From Hankyongella ginsenosidimutans (GTDB taxonomy: Bacteria; Pseudomonadota; Alphaproteobacteria; Sphingomonadales; Sphingomonadaceae), in the NCBI RefSeq assembly GCF_005144965.1, contig NZ_CP039704.1, forward strand, positions 2,402,001-2,466,000: a stretch of 64,000 nt of DNA, read 5' to 3'. This document shows, piece after piece, positions 10,901 to 21,888 of the stretch. Numbering within the stretch: the first letter of the stretch is position 1; each line of letters begins with the position of its first letter. Below the pieces are notes generated by a model that saw only the letters and a program-made list of their open reading frames with translations, was not told the origin of the DNA and searched no databases. Both the position numbers and the translations under genes were made by a program.

Positions 10901-11427
10901 CCGAACGGCTGGCGTTCGCTGCCGCGCGCAACCTTTACAAGGTGATGGCCTACAAGGACGAATATGAGGTCGCGCGCCTCTACACCGACGGCCGTTTTGC
11001 GCAGAGTCTGGCCCAGCAGTTCTCCGGCTACGAGGGACTGGACGTACACCTCGCGCCACCGCTGATTTCGCCGGTCAATCCCGCAACCGGCCGCCCGGAC
11101 AAGCAGCGCTTCGGCGGCTGGATGTTCACGGCGTTCCGCATACTGGCCGGCTTCAAGGGCCTGCGCGGCACCGCGTTTGATATCTTCGGCCGCACGCAGG
11201 AACGCCGTGCCGAGCGCCTGCTGGTCGCGGACTACGAGGCGCTGCTGGACGATGTGGTCAGCCGGCTGACAGCAGAGCGGATCGCGGCGGCGGTCGAACT
11301 TGCCGAGCTGCCGGATGCGATCCGCGGGTTCGGTCCGGTGAAGGAGGCCGCGCTCGCCAAGGTCAAACCGCGCTGGGAGACGCTGGTTGCAGCCTGGCGT
11401 GCAGAGCCGCAGCGGATCGCTGCTTAG
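7970..11427 (+). CDS. Fused indolepyruvate ferredoxin oxidoreductase (frameshifted)
   Basis: Thiamine-diphosphate enzyme oxidising indolepyruvate and related aryl-pyruvates to acyl-CoA with ferredoxin; about 1150 residues, the single-chain proteobacterial type. Domains in order are the pyrimidine-binding domain (GFISGYRGSPLG), the TPP/Fe-S domain (CAGCPHNTSTKVPEGS, VNLGDGTYFHSG), a ferredoxin-like stretch (VCEGCGDCSVQSNC, SCNKDFSC), the gamma domain (ITG-like GIGGTGVVTIAALLG) and a C-terminal DUF6537-type domain (FGRTQERRAERLL). Breaks lie near 8290 (one C missing), 9258, 9640, 9828 and 10770. The ATG at 7970 is preferred because GGGGA lies 9 bases upstream. The stop codon sits inside the end of a palindromic element. 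Confidence 0.92.
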
Positions 11428-11630
11428 AGCGTGATGACTTTAGGTTGAGCCACGCGCTAGACCGTGATGACTTTGGGTGGAATCGTCATTGCGAGGAGTC
11501 GCAAGGCGACGCGGCAATCCAGAGTTCTTTGTTTTGCCCTATGGATCGCCATCCCGGCTTTCGCCGGGACAGGCTCAGCTTTGCTGCCTCGCGATGACGT
11601 GTGGTTCAACCTAAAGTCATCAGACTCTAG
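11424..11630. repeat. CTAG-bounded palindromic element, type D copy 1
   Basis: 207 bases between TTAG (11424-11427) and CTAG (11627-11630). The ends are inverted repeats around TGATGACTTTAGGTTGA, present at the left and, reverse-complemented, at 11605-11622. A second left-type end starts at an internal CTAG (11457-11460), so it looks like one element nested in or fused with another. The interior holds its own inverted pair, CGTCATTGCGAG near 11484 and CTCGCGATGACG near 11588. No coding capacity. The left TTAG contains the TAG stop of the oxidoreductase gene. Confidence 0.75.
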
Positions 11631-11700
11631 AGCCCTTCTTATCGCTTTCGCTTGAGGCATTTGTATTAAAGTACCTCAATCTCAGTCGGAAAGGCTCTAG
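11627..11700. repeat. CTAG-bounded palindromic element, type A copy 1
   Basis: 74 bases from CTAG to CTAG, sharing its left CTAG with the element before it. Outer arms are AGCCCTTC and GGAAAGGCT; inner arms are TTGAGGCA and the partly complementary ACCTCAA. It closely matches copy 2 at 14233-14306. The right CTAG (11697-11700) supplies the stop codon of the leftward HglS-type gene. Confidence 0.75.
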
Positions 11701-12688
11701 CAGGCGCTGGCAGCCGTCATCTTGAAGATGCCCTGGGCGTTGCTGGCGTCGAACGCTAGGTCGAGACGGCCATCGGGCAATTTCGCCCGCTGGATGAACT
11801 CGAAGAACGATCCAGGTACCTCACGCGCCATGGTTTTGCCGTCGGCGCCGACGAATGGGCGCGTGATCCGGTCGGCGCGGTAGGCAGTCTGCAGCACCCG
11901 GCCGGAGCGCGAGACCTCGACCGTCTCTTTCAGCGGCCGGCCGATCGCCTTCTCGGCGTCGACCAGCGCCGAGAGATCGGGCACCCGGTCGGTTGCGTGG
12001 TTGAAGGCGTTGCCCTCCGTGGCGATCCAGGCCATCTCCGCCGACTCGGCGAGCAGCAGCTCATAGTCGGCAAGTGTGGGGTCAGCGTGCTGGCGGTCGA
12101 AGCAGCGGACCAGCGCCGGCAGCAGCGCCTGCGCGTCTTCCAGCGGCAGTTCGCCCTCGGTTGCCAGCCGGGCGAGCAGCGCCTTGGCGCTGGCGTCGAG
12201 CGGGTCACGCGAACTGGCGGTCACCCGGGCAACGGTGGCGGCAAAGCCGTCCGAGAACCGCTCGGGGTGCAGTTCGCTGAGGAAAAACTGCGGCAGATCT
12301 TCCGGGTAGTCGGCATGGGTGTAGGAACGCCCGGTCATGCCCAGCCGGTCAAGCGGGTAGACCTCGTTCATCCGGTAGCCAAGCGGCAGCAGCACGCGGG
12401 TGATGGCGGCCTCCCCGGCGGGAAGCGCCCCATGCCCTCCAGCGCCACGGTGCGCAGCGCGCCATGGTCGAACACCAGTTTGCGGCCCGCCGCCTGGCAA
12501 TCCGCGACATAGGCGCGCGCGGTCGGGACCCGGTCCATAAGGTCGGCGAACAGCAGGATGTTGAGCGCCTGCGCCAGCACGGCGCGGGTCGCACGCGGCT
12601 CCTGCGCGATCTCCGGGTGTACGACGATGCTGTCGGCAAGGGTCTGCGCGGCCGGGGAAGTTTTCAGCAGATGGGCAAGGGCGGACAT
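11697..12688 (-). CDS. hglS: DUF1338 / HglS-type 2-oxoadipate dioxygenase-decarboxylase (frameshifted)
   Basis: Fe(II) enzyme of the VOC-like DUF1338 family, which converts 2-oxoadipate to D-2-hydroxyglutarate in lysine catabolism. The three expected metal ligands are visible: His in VFDHGALRTV, His in GNAFNHATDRV and Glu in GSFFEFIQR. The conserved DLPQFFLSELHPERFS core is also present. About 330 residues after one repair near 12415, shorter than the Pseudomonas enzyme (about 460). The Met at 12688 precedes SALAHLL; an upstream Met at 12700 is possible. The stop is TAG inside the CTAG end of an adjacent repeat. The neighbouring DAO-family oxidase fits amino-acid catabolism. Confidence 0.82.
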
Positions 12689-12764
12689 CATGGCCTCCAT
12701 TTTTCGTCTTCTTCTGCGCCTCCGCTGCTAGAATCAAGCCCCTGCGCGGCTGTTCCCGGCGTCA

Positions 12765-14102
12765 TCAGACGGCGGCCATCTCCAGACGCTTATCCAGCGT
12801 GCGCATCTGCCGACGGAAGCTGAACTGCAGGAACCGGTATGGCTCCATCGGCTCCGAAGCGACGAACGGCAGTGTCTGCGCCTGTTGCGGGTAGGCGACC
12901 GCCATGGCGGCCGCACGCCCCATCCACAGCGCCATGCCGACCGATTCGAAATCGGTGCCGCCAGCGTAGGAGATGTTCGGCGCGTCGGAAATCGGGCCGA
13001 TGAAGGGCAGGCCTTCGCCGACCCGGGCACCAAGCCCGCGCCAGTGGATCGGTAGCGGCAGGATCGGCAATTGCGGGAAGCGCGCCGCGAGCCAGGCGCC
13101 GAAGTTATTCACCTGCGCCATGGTCTGAATGCGCCCCCGCATCACGGAAGCGTCAACCGAGGCGATCAGCCGGCAATCGCTCATGAAGCGCACCGTCACG
13201 GTACCGAGCACCCCGTCTTCGAAACGGAACACGGTCGGGCGGGTAATGCCCTGGTCGGCGAGCAGGCGCGGGCTGATCGGCCGCGAGGCGACGGCGATGA
13301 ACGGCCAGGGCATCACCCGGCTGCGCAGGGCCGGAATGCTGCGATGGCGCGATTGGCCATTGGTTGCGATCAGCACATGCGCGGTCTCGATCTTGCCGCC
13401 GCGGTAATGCACCTCGATGCGGTGGCCGCGCGGCGTGAGGCTGCGCACGCGCGTGTTGGCGCACACCGGCACCCCGCGCGCCATCAGTTTTTCCGCCATG
13501 CCGCGTGCAAGCGCCAACGGCGACAGCAGCGTAGCGTCCCGCATAATCAGCCGCGGCAGATCGGCATGGTCGGCTGTGTGTTCACCGCTGGTCTGCGCGG
13601 GCAGTTGCTCGTACTGCGGGCCGTCTGCGCGGGCGATCTCAAGCGCCAGTGCCGCCATGGGCGACCAGATTTTCGTATCCACGCCAAGGGTGATCAGGTC
13701 CGCGTCCTGCCGGTCTACAGGCGTGTCGATCGCCTCGCATGCGACGTTGACCAGCCCCTTGGCCTCGATGTCGACGCTGGCGAGCTGATGCAGCCGGTCC
13801 GGCCCGAGGATGGCGGCGCGGCGATAGGCGCTCAGCGGGCTTGGGCCGGCAAGCCCCATCATGCGGCCGCTGGCACCCCAGCCTGGCTCGGCGGCGTCGA
13901 TCAGCACGACCTTCGCCCCATAGTCCTCGCTCAGCCGCCAGGCAGCAGACAGCCCGACCAGGCCGCCACCGATCACCACGACGTCGCAGGCCTCCACGCC
14001 TTCAAGGCGGGCGTAGGCATGATGCAGTTTTGGAGTCAGCGTCTCCCAGAGCGATCCTGAGGGCGCTCCGTAATCATACGCACTGACGTCGACCAAACCC
14101 AT
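12765..14102 (-). CDS. FAD-dependent amino-acid oxidase (DAO family)
   Basis: Intact, 445 residues. An FAD-binding Rossmann motif (DVVVIGGGLVGLSAAWRL) starts near residue 39, followed by an ADP-contact segment (KVVLIDAAEPGWGASGR) typical of the GlpD/DAO family, and a late substrate-FAD segment (VGEGLPFIGPISDAPNISYA). Related proteins oxidise amines or imino acids such as gamma-glutamylputrescine, sarcosine or pipecolate. It lies 76 bases upstream of the HglS-type gene on the same strand, so an upstream role in lysine or pipecolate oxidation is a reasonable inference. The substrate cannot be read from sequence. Confidence 0.85.
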   Translation of the reverse strand: MGLVDVSAYDYGAPSGSLWETLTPKLHHAYARLEGVEACDVVVIGGGLVGLSAAWRLSEDYGAKVVLIDAAEPGWGASGRMMGLAGPSPLSAYRRAAILGPDRLHQLASVDIEAKGLVNVACEAIDTPVDRQDADLITLGVDTKIWSPMAALALEIARADGPQYEQLPAQTSGEHTADHADLPRLIMRDATLLSPLALARGMAEKLMARGVPVCANTRVRSLTPRGHRIEVHYRGGKIETAHVLIATNGQSRHRSIPALRSRVMPWPFIAVASRPISPRLLADQGITRPTVFRFEDGVLGTVTVRFMSDCRLIASVDASVMRGRIQTMAQVNNFGAWLAARFPQLPILPLPIHWRGLGARVGEGLPFIGPISDAPNISYAGGTDFESVGMALWMGRAAAMAVAYPQQAQTLPFVASEPMEPYRFLQFSFRRQMRTLDKRLEMAAV

Positions 14103-14156
14103 AACAACCGCTGCAGTTTAACCGCGGCCGGCGCGGTGAGAAGACGTTCCAGTGCC

Positions 14157-14224
14157 CTAGACCCTTCCCGCTTTTGATTGAACCACTTTTGGTGGGGCAA
14201 TCAAAACGGACAAGAAGGGTCTAC
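14157..14224. repeat. CTAG-bounded hairpin element, type E
   Basis: 68 bases starting CTAG and ending CTAC. Nested inverted arms are ACCCTTC with GAAGGGT, and TTTTGATTG with CAATCAAAA, separated by a short loop. It has the same size and nested layout as the type A element 9 bases further on, but different sequence. Non-coding. Confidence 0.65.
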
Positions 14225-14232
14225 ACAAAGCG

Positions 14233-14306
14233 TGAGAGCCTTTCTTATCGCTTTCGATTGAGGCACTTCAGCACAAGCGCCTCAATCTCAGTCGGAAAGG
14301 CTCTAG
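14233..14306. repeat. CTAG-bounded palindromic element, type A copy 2
   Basis: 74 bases, left end TGAG, right end CTAG. Arms are AGCCTTTC with GAAAGGCT, and GATTGAGGC with GCCTCAATC. The right half (CCTCAATCTCAGTCGGAAAG) is identical to copy 1. It lies upstream of the DAO gene and downstream of asd, both read leftward. Confidence 0.75.
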
Positions 14307-14341
14307 ACGAAGTGGAGGCGACAGGCAAATACCCTTCTTCA

Positions 14342-15427
<1,086 letters not shown>

Positions 15428-15499
15428 GGCTGCAAACTCTCACTCTTTTATGGAAATCAGCCGCGCCTTATGCGTCCTGGCCGCATGGGGTGCAAGCGT

Positions 15500-15913
<414 letters not shown>

Positions 15914-15923
15914 ACGAGTCTCC

Positions 15924-16585
15924 TCAGGCAGGGGTCTTGGGGGCGAAGACAAAACGCTCGGTCAGCGCTGCCAGCGCCGCGCCCAGCAGCTGGGCGGCGA
16001 TGAAGGCCGGGACATGGGCGGGCTGGATGCCGGCAAAGCTGTCTGTCAATGCCCGCGCAACGGTTACAGCGGGGTTGGCGAAGGAAGTCGAGGCGGTGAA
16101 CCAGTAGGCGGCGGTGATGTACAGTCCGACCATGGCGGGAACAATCGCAGGGCGGTCCATGCAGCGCAGGATGGTCAGCACCAGCCCGAAGGTCGCAACC
16201 CCTTCGCTCAGCCACTGGCCGGACCCGGAGCGCGCCTTCACCGCGATCTGCAGCAACGGCAGATCGAACATGGCATGGGTCAGCAGCGTGCCAAGTGCGC
16301 CGCCGGCGATCTGCGCGCCGATGAACAGCGGCAGGTGACGCCAGGGCAGGGCCCCGCGCACCAGCATCACCAGACTGACCGCCGGGTTGAAGTGTGCCCC
16401 GAGATCGGCCCGAACATGGAGATCAGCACGACCAGCAACGCGCCGGTCGCCACCGTGTTGGCAAGCAGCGCCAGCCCGATGTTGCCGCCACTCAGGGACT
16501 CCGCCATGATACCGGAGCCAACCACGCCTGCGATCAGCAGCCCGGTGCCGAGCGCTTCGGCGGCCAGTTGACGCTTCAGGCTCAT
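15924..16585 (-). CDS. aqpS: MIP-family aquaporin, probable arsenite channel (frameshifted)
   Basis: Six-helix major-intrinsic-protein channel of about 220 residues. Both pore motifs are visible: HFNPAVSL after repair and [10 protein letters not shown]. One frameshift near 16400 is explained by one G missing in SGAHFNPA. Its position directly upstream of arsC matches the AqpS-ArsC route, in which ArsC makes arsenite inside the cell and the channel lets it leave down its gradient. Substrate selectivity is inferred from context, not sequence. Its start overlaps the stop of the preceding DUF4197 gene by 4 bases. Confidence 0.8.
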
Positions 16586-17264
16586 CGGCGCGCCAGAGCT
16601 TTGGCCAGCGCCGTATCGAGGATGCGCGCCGGGTTGGCCCGCAGCGCCTTTTCCTCGCGCGCGATGGCGTTGAACAGCGCGCCGCCCAGCGCGCCGGTCA
16701 TCTTTTCCGCGATGATGGTGGCAAAGGTGGTGGACAGGCGCTCGCCGAGGAACGCGGTGAACTGGCTGATGTCTTCGGTCTGCTGTGCCTTGCGCACGAA
16801 GTCGATCACCAGCGGCTTTATCTGCTGCGCAAGGTCCTGATTGATCGACCGCTCGAGGTAACGGGTCGCGCTGTCATCGCCGTCACGCAGCAGGGCGGCG
16901 GCGTCCTGGATGTCGATCTGGTCGATGCGCTTGCGCACAAACGGGGCGAGTTGCCGGGTCGTGAAGGCGGCCGCCTGGCTCAACATGCTCTGCGCCGCCT
17001 TGAACAGGCCGATTGACCGCAGCATGCTGAGCACGGTGTCGGATGAAGCCTGCCCCACAACGCTGGTCAGAAGCTGGCCGAGCTTCAGTTCGGCGGCGAA
17101 CTCGCCGGTCACGCCGTCAATGCCGACAATGCGCTTGAAGGCGTTTTCGGTCGAGAGCGTCAGCAGGCGGCGCACCAGCGCCGCTGAATCCGGCTGGCCG
17201 GCGCGGTGGCGCAGGCGGTGGCCAGCAGGGCGGCGCAGGATGAGAGGAAGGCGCGGCGGTGCAT
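16582..17264 (-). CDS. DUF4197 lipoprotein (frameshifted)
   Basis: About 227 residues. The true start is in a second frame: MHRRAFLSSCAALLATACAT, a basic n-region, hydrophobic core and lipobox Cys, so it is an exported lipoprotein. The rest matches DUF4197: ALLRDGDDSATRYLERSINQ in the middle and AIAREEKALRANPARILDTA at the end. Function is unknown. The frame breaks near 17195. It starts 8 bases after leuB stops and overlaps the aquaporin start, so it lies in the leu-asd transcription unit. Confidence 0.72.
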
Positions 17265-17272
17265 GGCGGGAC

Positions 17273-18386
17273 CTACACGCTGAGACGGGCGATAATGGCG
17301 TCGCCCATGGCGTGGGTGCCGACCTGCGTGCAGCCTTCCGCCATGATGTCGCCGGTGCGTACCCCGTCGGCAAGCGTCTGCGTCACCGCCCGTTCGAGGG
17401 CGGTGGCGAGGTCTGCGCGCCCGAAGCTCAGGCGCAGCGCCATGGCCAGCGAGAGAATGGTCGCGCACGGGTTGGCGACGCCCTTGCCGGCAATGTCCGG
17501 CGCGGACCCGTGGATCGGCTCGTAGAGCGCGGGCTGTCTGCCGGTCGCCGTGTCGCGCGCCCCGAGCGAGGCCGAGGGCAGCATGCCGAGCGAGCCGGTG
17601 AGCATGCCGGCCTCATCGGACAGGATGTCGCCGAAGAGGTTGTCGGTGACGATCACGTCGAATTGTTTGGGCTTTTCAGCAGTTGCATGGCGCAGTTGTC
17701 GGCGTACATGTGCGTGAGCGGTACGTCGGCATAGTCGGCGTCGTGGAGCGCCTGTACCTCTTCGCGCCACAATTGGCCTGATTCCATGACGTTGGCTTTC
17801 TCGACCGAGGTCACTGACCCCGGCAGCCCCGCCGCCTTGCGTTCCCGGGCGAGTTCGAACGCCACCCGGGCGATGCGGTGGATTTCATGCGTGGTGTAGA
17901 CCTGCGTGTTGACGCCGCGCCGCTCGCCGTTCGCCAGGGTCTCGATGCCGCGCGGCTCGCCGAAGTAGACGCCGCCGGTCAGCTCGCGCACGATCATCAG
18001 GTCCAGCCCTCGACCAGATGCCGCTTGAGCGAGGACGCCTCGGCAAGTGCTGGAAAGCAGAGCGCCGGGCGCAGGTTGGCGAACAGGCCGAGCGCCTTGC
18101 GCAGCTTGAGCAATCCGCGCTCGGGCCGGATCGCGCGTTCGATCGTATCCCACTTCGGTCCGCCGACCGCGCCCATCAGCACCGCGTCGGCCTCGCGGGC
18201 TTTGTCCAGCGTCGAGTCGGCGAGCGGCACGCCGTGCACATCAATGGCCGCACCGCCCAGCAGGTCGGTCTCGGTTGAGAGCGCGAAGCCGGTCCGCTCG
18301 CGCAGGGTATCCAGCACGCGGACGGCCTCGGCGAGGACTTCAGGGCCGATGCCGTCGCCGGGCAGCAGCAGGAGGGTAGGGGTCAT
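17273..18386 (-). CDS. leuB: 3-isopropylmalate dehydrogenase (frameshifted)
   Basis: NAD-dependent oxidative decarboxylation of 3-isopropylmalate, the third leucine-specific step. About 370 residues. Seen are [18 protein letters not shown] at the start, [13 protein letters not shown], the substrate-binding [13 protein letters not shown], and the metal-binding [13 protein letters not shown] with [15 protein letters not shown]. Breaks lie near 18005 and 17675. The ATG at 18386 precedes the first strand. leuD and leuC lie upstream on the same strand. Confidence 0.95.
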
Positions 18387-18447
18387 GGTGCGCCTCTTCA
18401 GGTTATTCGGGGTGCTGATAGCCGTTTGGGCGCGCCAAGCAAATGCG

Positions 18448-18723
18448 TCAGTGGCGCTCTTCGCGCTGCGTGTAGTCGTAGCCGCACATACGGCAGGTAT
18501 GGGCGGGCCAGAGCCGTAACAGACTGCCAGGCCCGGCGTAGGCGGTGTCCTTGCACTTCGGGCAGCGCTGGAACCAGCGTCCGGCAAGCATGAGGCCGAG
18601 CACCGGCGCCCAGGCCCAGGTCGGCAGGCCGAGGACGATCATCGCCATCGGCGCGCTCAGTCCCAGCATCCACCAGAAGGCGCTGCCGCGAACGCTGCGC
18701 GGATGCCAGACCGGCAGACTCAT
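18448..18723 (-). CDS. Small membrane protein with C-terminal zinc ribbon
   Basis: 91 residues, intact. One or two hydrophobic helices (about residues 15-48) precede a ribbon with two CxxC pairs (CPKC and CRMC, about 28 residues apart), expected to bind zinc on the cytoplasmic side. I do not recognise a family. It overlaps the stop of the DUF1003 gene by 4 bases (ATGA), which suggests coupled translation. It sits inside the leuD-leuB interval. Confidence 0.65.
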   Translation of the reverse strand: MSLPVWHPRSVRGSAFWWMLGLSAPMAMIVLGLPTWAWAPVLGLMLAGRWFQRCPKCKDTAYAGPGSLLRLWPAHTCRMCGYDYTQREERH

Positions 18724-19187
18724 GCCTTGCGCTCCTGTTCGAGCAGGCGCGACAGCCGGTCGACCGCCGCTGCGAGCGACGCCAGCTCCTGCTCCTTCAG
18801 GGCATCGATCTTGGCGTGCAGCAATTCTATCTCTTCTTCCGCTTTCTGGTTTATTTCGAAGTCGGCGATGCTGCGCCGGCGGTCCAGCTCGCCGGCCCTG
18901 TTCTGGCTCATCATGATGATCGGTGCAGTATAGGCCGCCTGGAACGAGAGCATCAGGTTCAGCAGGATGAACGGGAAGGGATCGAACGGCCGGCCGCCCA
19001 GGCTGTTGTAGGCCAGCCAGCCGAGCAGCAGCGCGCTCTGGATCAGCACGAAGCGCCAGGAACCGACAGTCGCCGCCACGATGTCTGCCGCCCGCTCGCC
19101 AAGACGCAGCGAAGCGCGGATCGCATGGGCATGCTTCTCCGCCAGCCTGCGCCGCCGGGCCTGTATCTCGTCCAGCGGCGTCTGCAT
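18720..19187 (-). CDS. DUF1003 membrane protein
   Basis: 155 residues, intact. It has the DUF1003 core of two transmembrane helices (GSWRFVLIQSALLLGWLAYN and FILLNLMLSFQAAYTAPIIM), then the conserved MMSQNRAGELDRRRSIADFE and a C-terminal coiled coil. Function is unknown. It starts 2 bases after leuD stops and overlaps the zinc-ribbon gene, so the pair is embedded in the leucine operon. Confidence 0.85.
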   Translation of the reverse strand: MQTPLDEIQARRRRLAEKHAHAIRASLRLGERAADIVAATVGSWRFVLIQSALLLGWLAYNSLGGRPFDPFPFILLNLMLSFQAAYTAPIIMMSQNRAGELDRRRSIADFEINQKAEEEIELLHAKIDALKEQELASLAAAVDRLSRLLEQERKA

Positions 19188-19189
19188 GA

Positions 19190-19789
19190 TCAGGCGAGCC
19201 AGGGTTGGGCAGCGGCGCGTTTGGTCTCGAACGCGGCGATGGCGGCTTCGGACTGCAGGGTGAGGCCGATCTCGTCGAGCCCGTTCAGAAGGCAGTGCTT
19301 GCGGAACGGGTCGATCGGGAATTCAAAGCGGTCCTGATAGGGTGTCGTCACCGTCTGGGTCTCAAGGTCGACCGTGATCTCGCTCTCCGCTGCCACAACC
19401 ATCAGCCGGTCAATGGCCTCCTGCGGCAACGCCACTGTCAGAATGCCGTTCTTGAAGGCGTTGCCGGAGAAGATGTCGGAAAAGCTCGGGGCGATCACGC
19501 ATTTTATGCCCATGTCGCCGAGCGCCCAGGCCGCGTGCTCCCGGCTGGAGCCGCAGCCGAAGTTGTCGCCGGCGATCAGGATTTGCGCGCCCTGGTACTG
19601 TGGCTGGTTGAACACCGAGTCCGGGTTGGGTGCGCCATCGGCGGTGTAGCGCAGCACATAGAAGGCACCGGCACCCATGCCAGCGCGGCTGATGCTTTTC
19701 AGGAACCGGGCGGGGATGATCACGTCCGTGTCGACGTTGATCTGCCCGAACGGGATGGCGGTTGCGGTCAGGGTCGAGAACGGGGTCAT
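19190..19789 (-). CDS. leuD: 3-isopropylmalate dehydratase small subunit
   Basis: Swivel-domain subunit of isopropylmalate isomerase. Intact, 199 residues. Diagnostic parts are [15 protein letters not shown], the substrate-recognition loop [17 protein letters not shown] and [16 protein letters not shown]. It begins 4 bases after the leuC stop, so the subunits are made together. Confidence 0.96.
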   Translation of the reverse strand: MTPFSTLTATAIPFGQINVDTDVIIPARFLKSISRAGMGAGAFYVLRYTADGAPNPDSVFNQPQYQGAQILIAGDNFGCGSSREHAAWALGDMGIKCVIAPSFSDIFSGNAFKNGILTVALPQEAIDRLMVVAAESEITVDLETQTVTTPYQDRFEFPIDPFRKHCLLNGLDEIGLTLQSEAAIAAFETKRAAAQPWLA

Positions 19790-19793
19790 GGGC

Positions 19794-21217
19794 TCAGCCG
19801 ATCAGTTGGCGCACGTCGGTCAGGCGGCCGGTCACCGCTGCTGCCGCTGCCATCGCCGGCGACAGCAGGTGGGTGCGCGACCCCGGACCCTGGCGGCCGA
19901 CGAAATTGCGGTTGGAGGTGGAGGCGCAGCGTTCGCCAGCCGGCACCTTGTCCGGGTTCATGCCCAGGCACATGGAGCAGCCGGGTTCACGCCAGTCGAA
20001 ACCGGCCTCGCGGAAGATGCGGTCGAGCCCTCGGCTTCCGCCTGGCGGCGCACCAGGCCGGACCCGGGGACGACCAGCGCCTGGCGGATGCCGTCTGCAA
20101 CCTTGCGGCCCCTGGCGACCGCGGCAGCCGCGCGCAGGTCCTCGATCCGGCTGTTGGTGCACGAGCCGATGAACACATGTTCGACCGGAATGTCGGTCAT
20201 CGCCGTACCCGGCGTCAGCCCCATATAGGCGAGGGCTTTTTCCGCGCTTGCACGTTTGGCTGGATCCGAGAAGCTTGACGGGTCCGGCACCGCGCCGGTG
20301 ATCGGCACGACGTCTTCCGGCGAGGTGCCCCAGGTGACCAGCGGCGCAATGTCCGCCGCGTTGATGACTACCATCTTGTCGTAGGCAGCGCCCGGATCGC
20401 TGGGCAGCGTGCGCCAATAGGCAAGCGCCTGCGCCCAGATCGCATCCTTGGCGCGCGCGGCCGTCCCTCGACGTAGGCGAAGGTGGTCTCGTCAGGGGCG
20501 ACCAGGCCGGCACGGGCGCCCGCCTCGATCGACATGTTACAGACCGTCATACGCCCTTCCATGCTCATCGCGTGGAACACGTCGCCGGTATATTCGATCA
20601 CGGAACCGGTGCCGCCGGCAGCACCGATGCGGCCGATGATCGCCAGTGCCACGTCCTTGGGCGTGACCGAGAAACCAAGGCTGCCATCGACCCGGATTTC
20701 CAGCGTTTTCGAGGGCGAGAGCAGCAGAGTCTGGGTCGCGAACACATGCTCGATCTCGGAGGTGCCGATGCCGAACGCCAGCGCGCCGAACGCGCCATGG
20801 GTCGCGGTGTGGCTGTCGCCGCAGACCATGGTGACGCCGGGGAGGGTGAAGCCCTGTTCCGGGCCGATCACGTGGACGATGCCCTGCTCGGCCGCCGTCA
20901 TCTCGATATGTTCGATGCCGAATTCAGCGCAGTTGGCCTTCAGCGTCGCCACCTGCAGCGCGGACTCCGGGTCCGCGATCGGCAGCACCTGGCCGTTCGC
21001 CAAGCGCGCCGTCGTCGGTACGTTATGGTCGGGCACGGCCAGCGTCAGATCCGGGCGACGCACCCGGCGGCCTGCCTGGCGCAGCCCTCGAACGCCTGCG
21101 GCGTGGTGACTTCATGGATCAGGTGGCGGTCGATCCAGACGAGGCGGCGCCGTCCGGGCGCCGCTCGATCACATGGTCGTCCCAGATTTTCTGATACAAT
21201 GTGCGTGGTGTGCTCAT
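19794..21217 (-). CDS. leuC: 3-isopropylmalate dehydratase large subunit (frameshifted)
   Basis: Aconitase-type [4Fe-4S] subunit, about 474 residues after repair. The start [18 protein letters not shown] reads from 21217. Cluster ligands are seen in GSCTNSR and CSMCLGMN, and the substrate region in [20 protein letters not shown]. Breaks lie near 21150, 21085, 20460 and 20030. leuD follows directly. Confidence 0.95.
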
Positions 21218-21271
21218 GCAGCCGTTATGGCGCGAACCTGCGGCCGGGGCAATAAGGCCCTGTCGGCGCTC

Positions 21272-21751
21272 TCAATCCTCGCCGCGCACGGCGGCCTCGA
21301 TCCGGGCGACGTCGATCTTGCCCATGGTCATCATCGCCGCGAAAGCGCGTTGCGCCACGGTGCCGCCAGTGGCGATCGCGTCTGTCAACACGCGCGGGGT
21401 GATTTGCCAGGACAGGCCCCAGCGGTCCTTGCACCAGCCGCAGGCGCTGGCCGTGCCGCCATTGTTCACGATCGCGTCCCAGTAGCGATCGGTCTCGGCC
21501 TGGTCGTCGGTCGCGATCTGGATTGAGAAGGCTTCCGAATGCGGGAACGTGTCGCCGCCATTGAGGCCGAGGCAGGGGATACCGCAGACGGTGAATTCAA
21601 CCGTCAGCACTTGGCCCGCTTTGCCGCCGGGGTAGTCATCGGGTGCGCGATGCACGGCGGTGACGGCGCTGCCTGGAAACACACTGGCGTAAAAGCGCGC
21701 AGCATCCTCGGCGTCGTGGTTGTACCAGAGACAGACAACGGCCTTGGACAT
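21272..21751 (-). CDS. PhnB-like VOC-fold protein
   Basis: 159 residues, intact. It matches the PhnB / 3-demethylubiquinone-methyltransferase-like branch of the vicinal-oxygen-chelate fold: CLWYNHDAEDAARFYASVFP, then FTVCGIPCLGLNGGDTFPHS and DRWGLSWQITPRVL. These proteins are poorly characterised and lack the methyltransferase domain their name suggests. It sits between rplS and leuC on the same strand. Confidence 0.8.
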   Translation of the reverse strand: MSKAVVCLWYNHDAEDAARFYASVFPGSAVTAVHRAPDDYPGGKAGQVLTVEFTVCGIPCLGLNGGDTFPHSEAFSIQIATDDQAETDRYWDAIVNNGGTASACGWCKDRWGLSWQITPRVLTDAIATGGTVAQRAFAAMMTMGKIDVARIEAAVRGED

Positions 21752-21818
21752 GCAACACCGCCTTTCGCGTCATGAGCCAGCCCGAGGGAAGGCCCTTGCA
21801 CCACCTCGACTTGCTTTG

Positions 21819-21866
21819 GGCCTGACCAGTTGCGGTTGAGGCATTTTCGCCTCAACCGATCAGGCC
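21819..21866. terminator. Hairpin downstream of rplS
   Basis: A long stem: GGCCTGA pairs with TCAGGCC outside, and GGTTGAGGC with GCCTCAACC inside around a short loop. It lies 23 bases after the rplS stop. There is no U-run, so it may be a stabilising or processing hairpin, or another palindromic element, and not an intrinsic terminator. The inner arm TTGAGGC is shared with the type A elements. Confidence 0.4.
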
Positions 21867-21888
21867 GTGGTAGTCTGCAGGCGGATTG

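Noticed and set aside
11424-14306. CRISPR-like array from repeated palindromes
   Set aside because: Units are few, unequal in length, self-complementary throughout and lack regular spacers; no cas genes are present.
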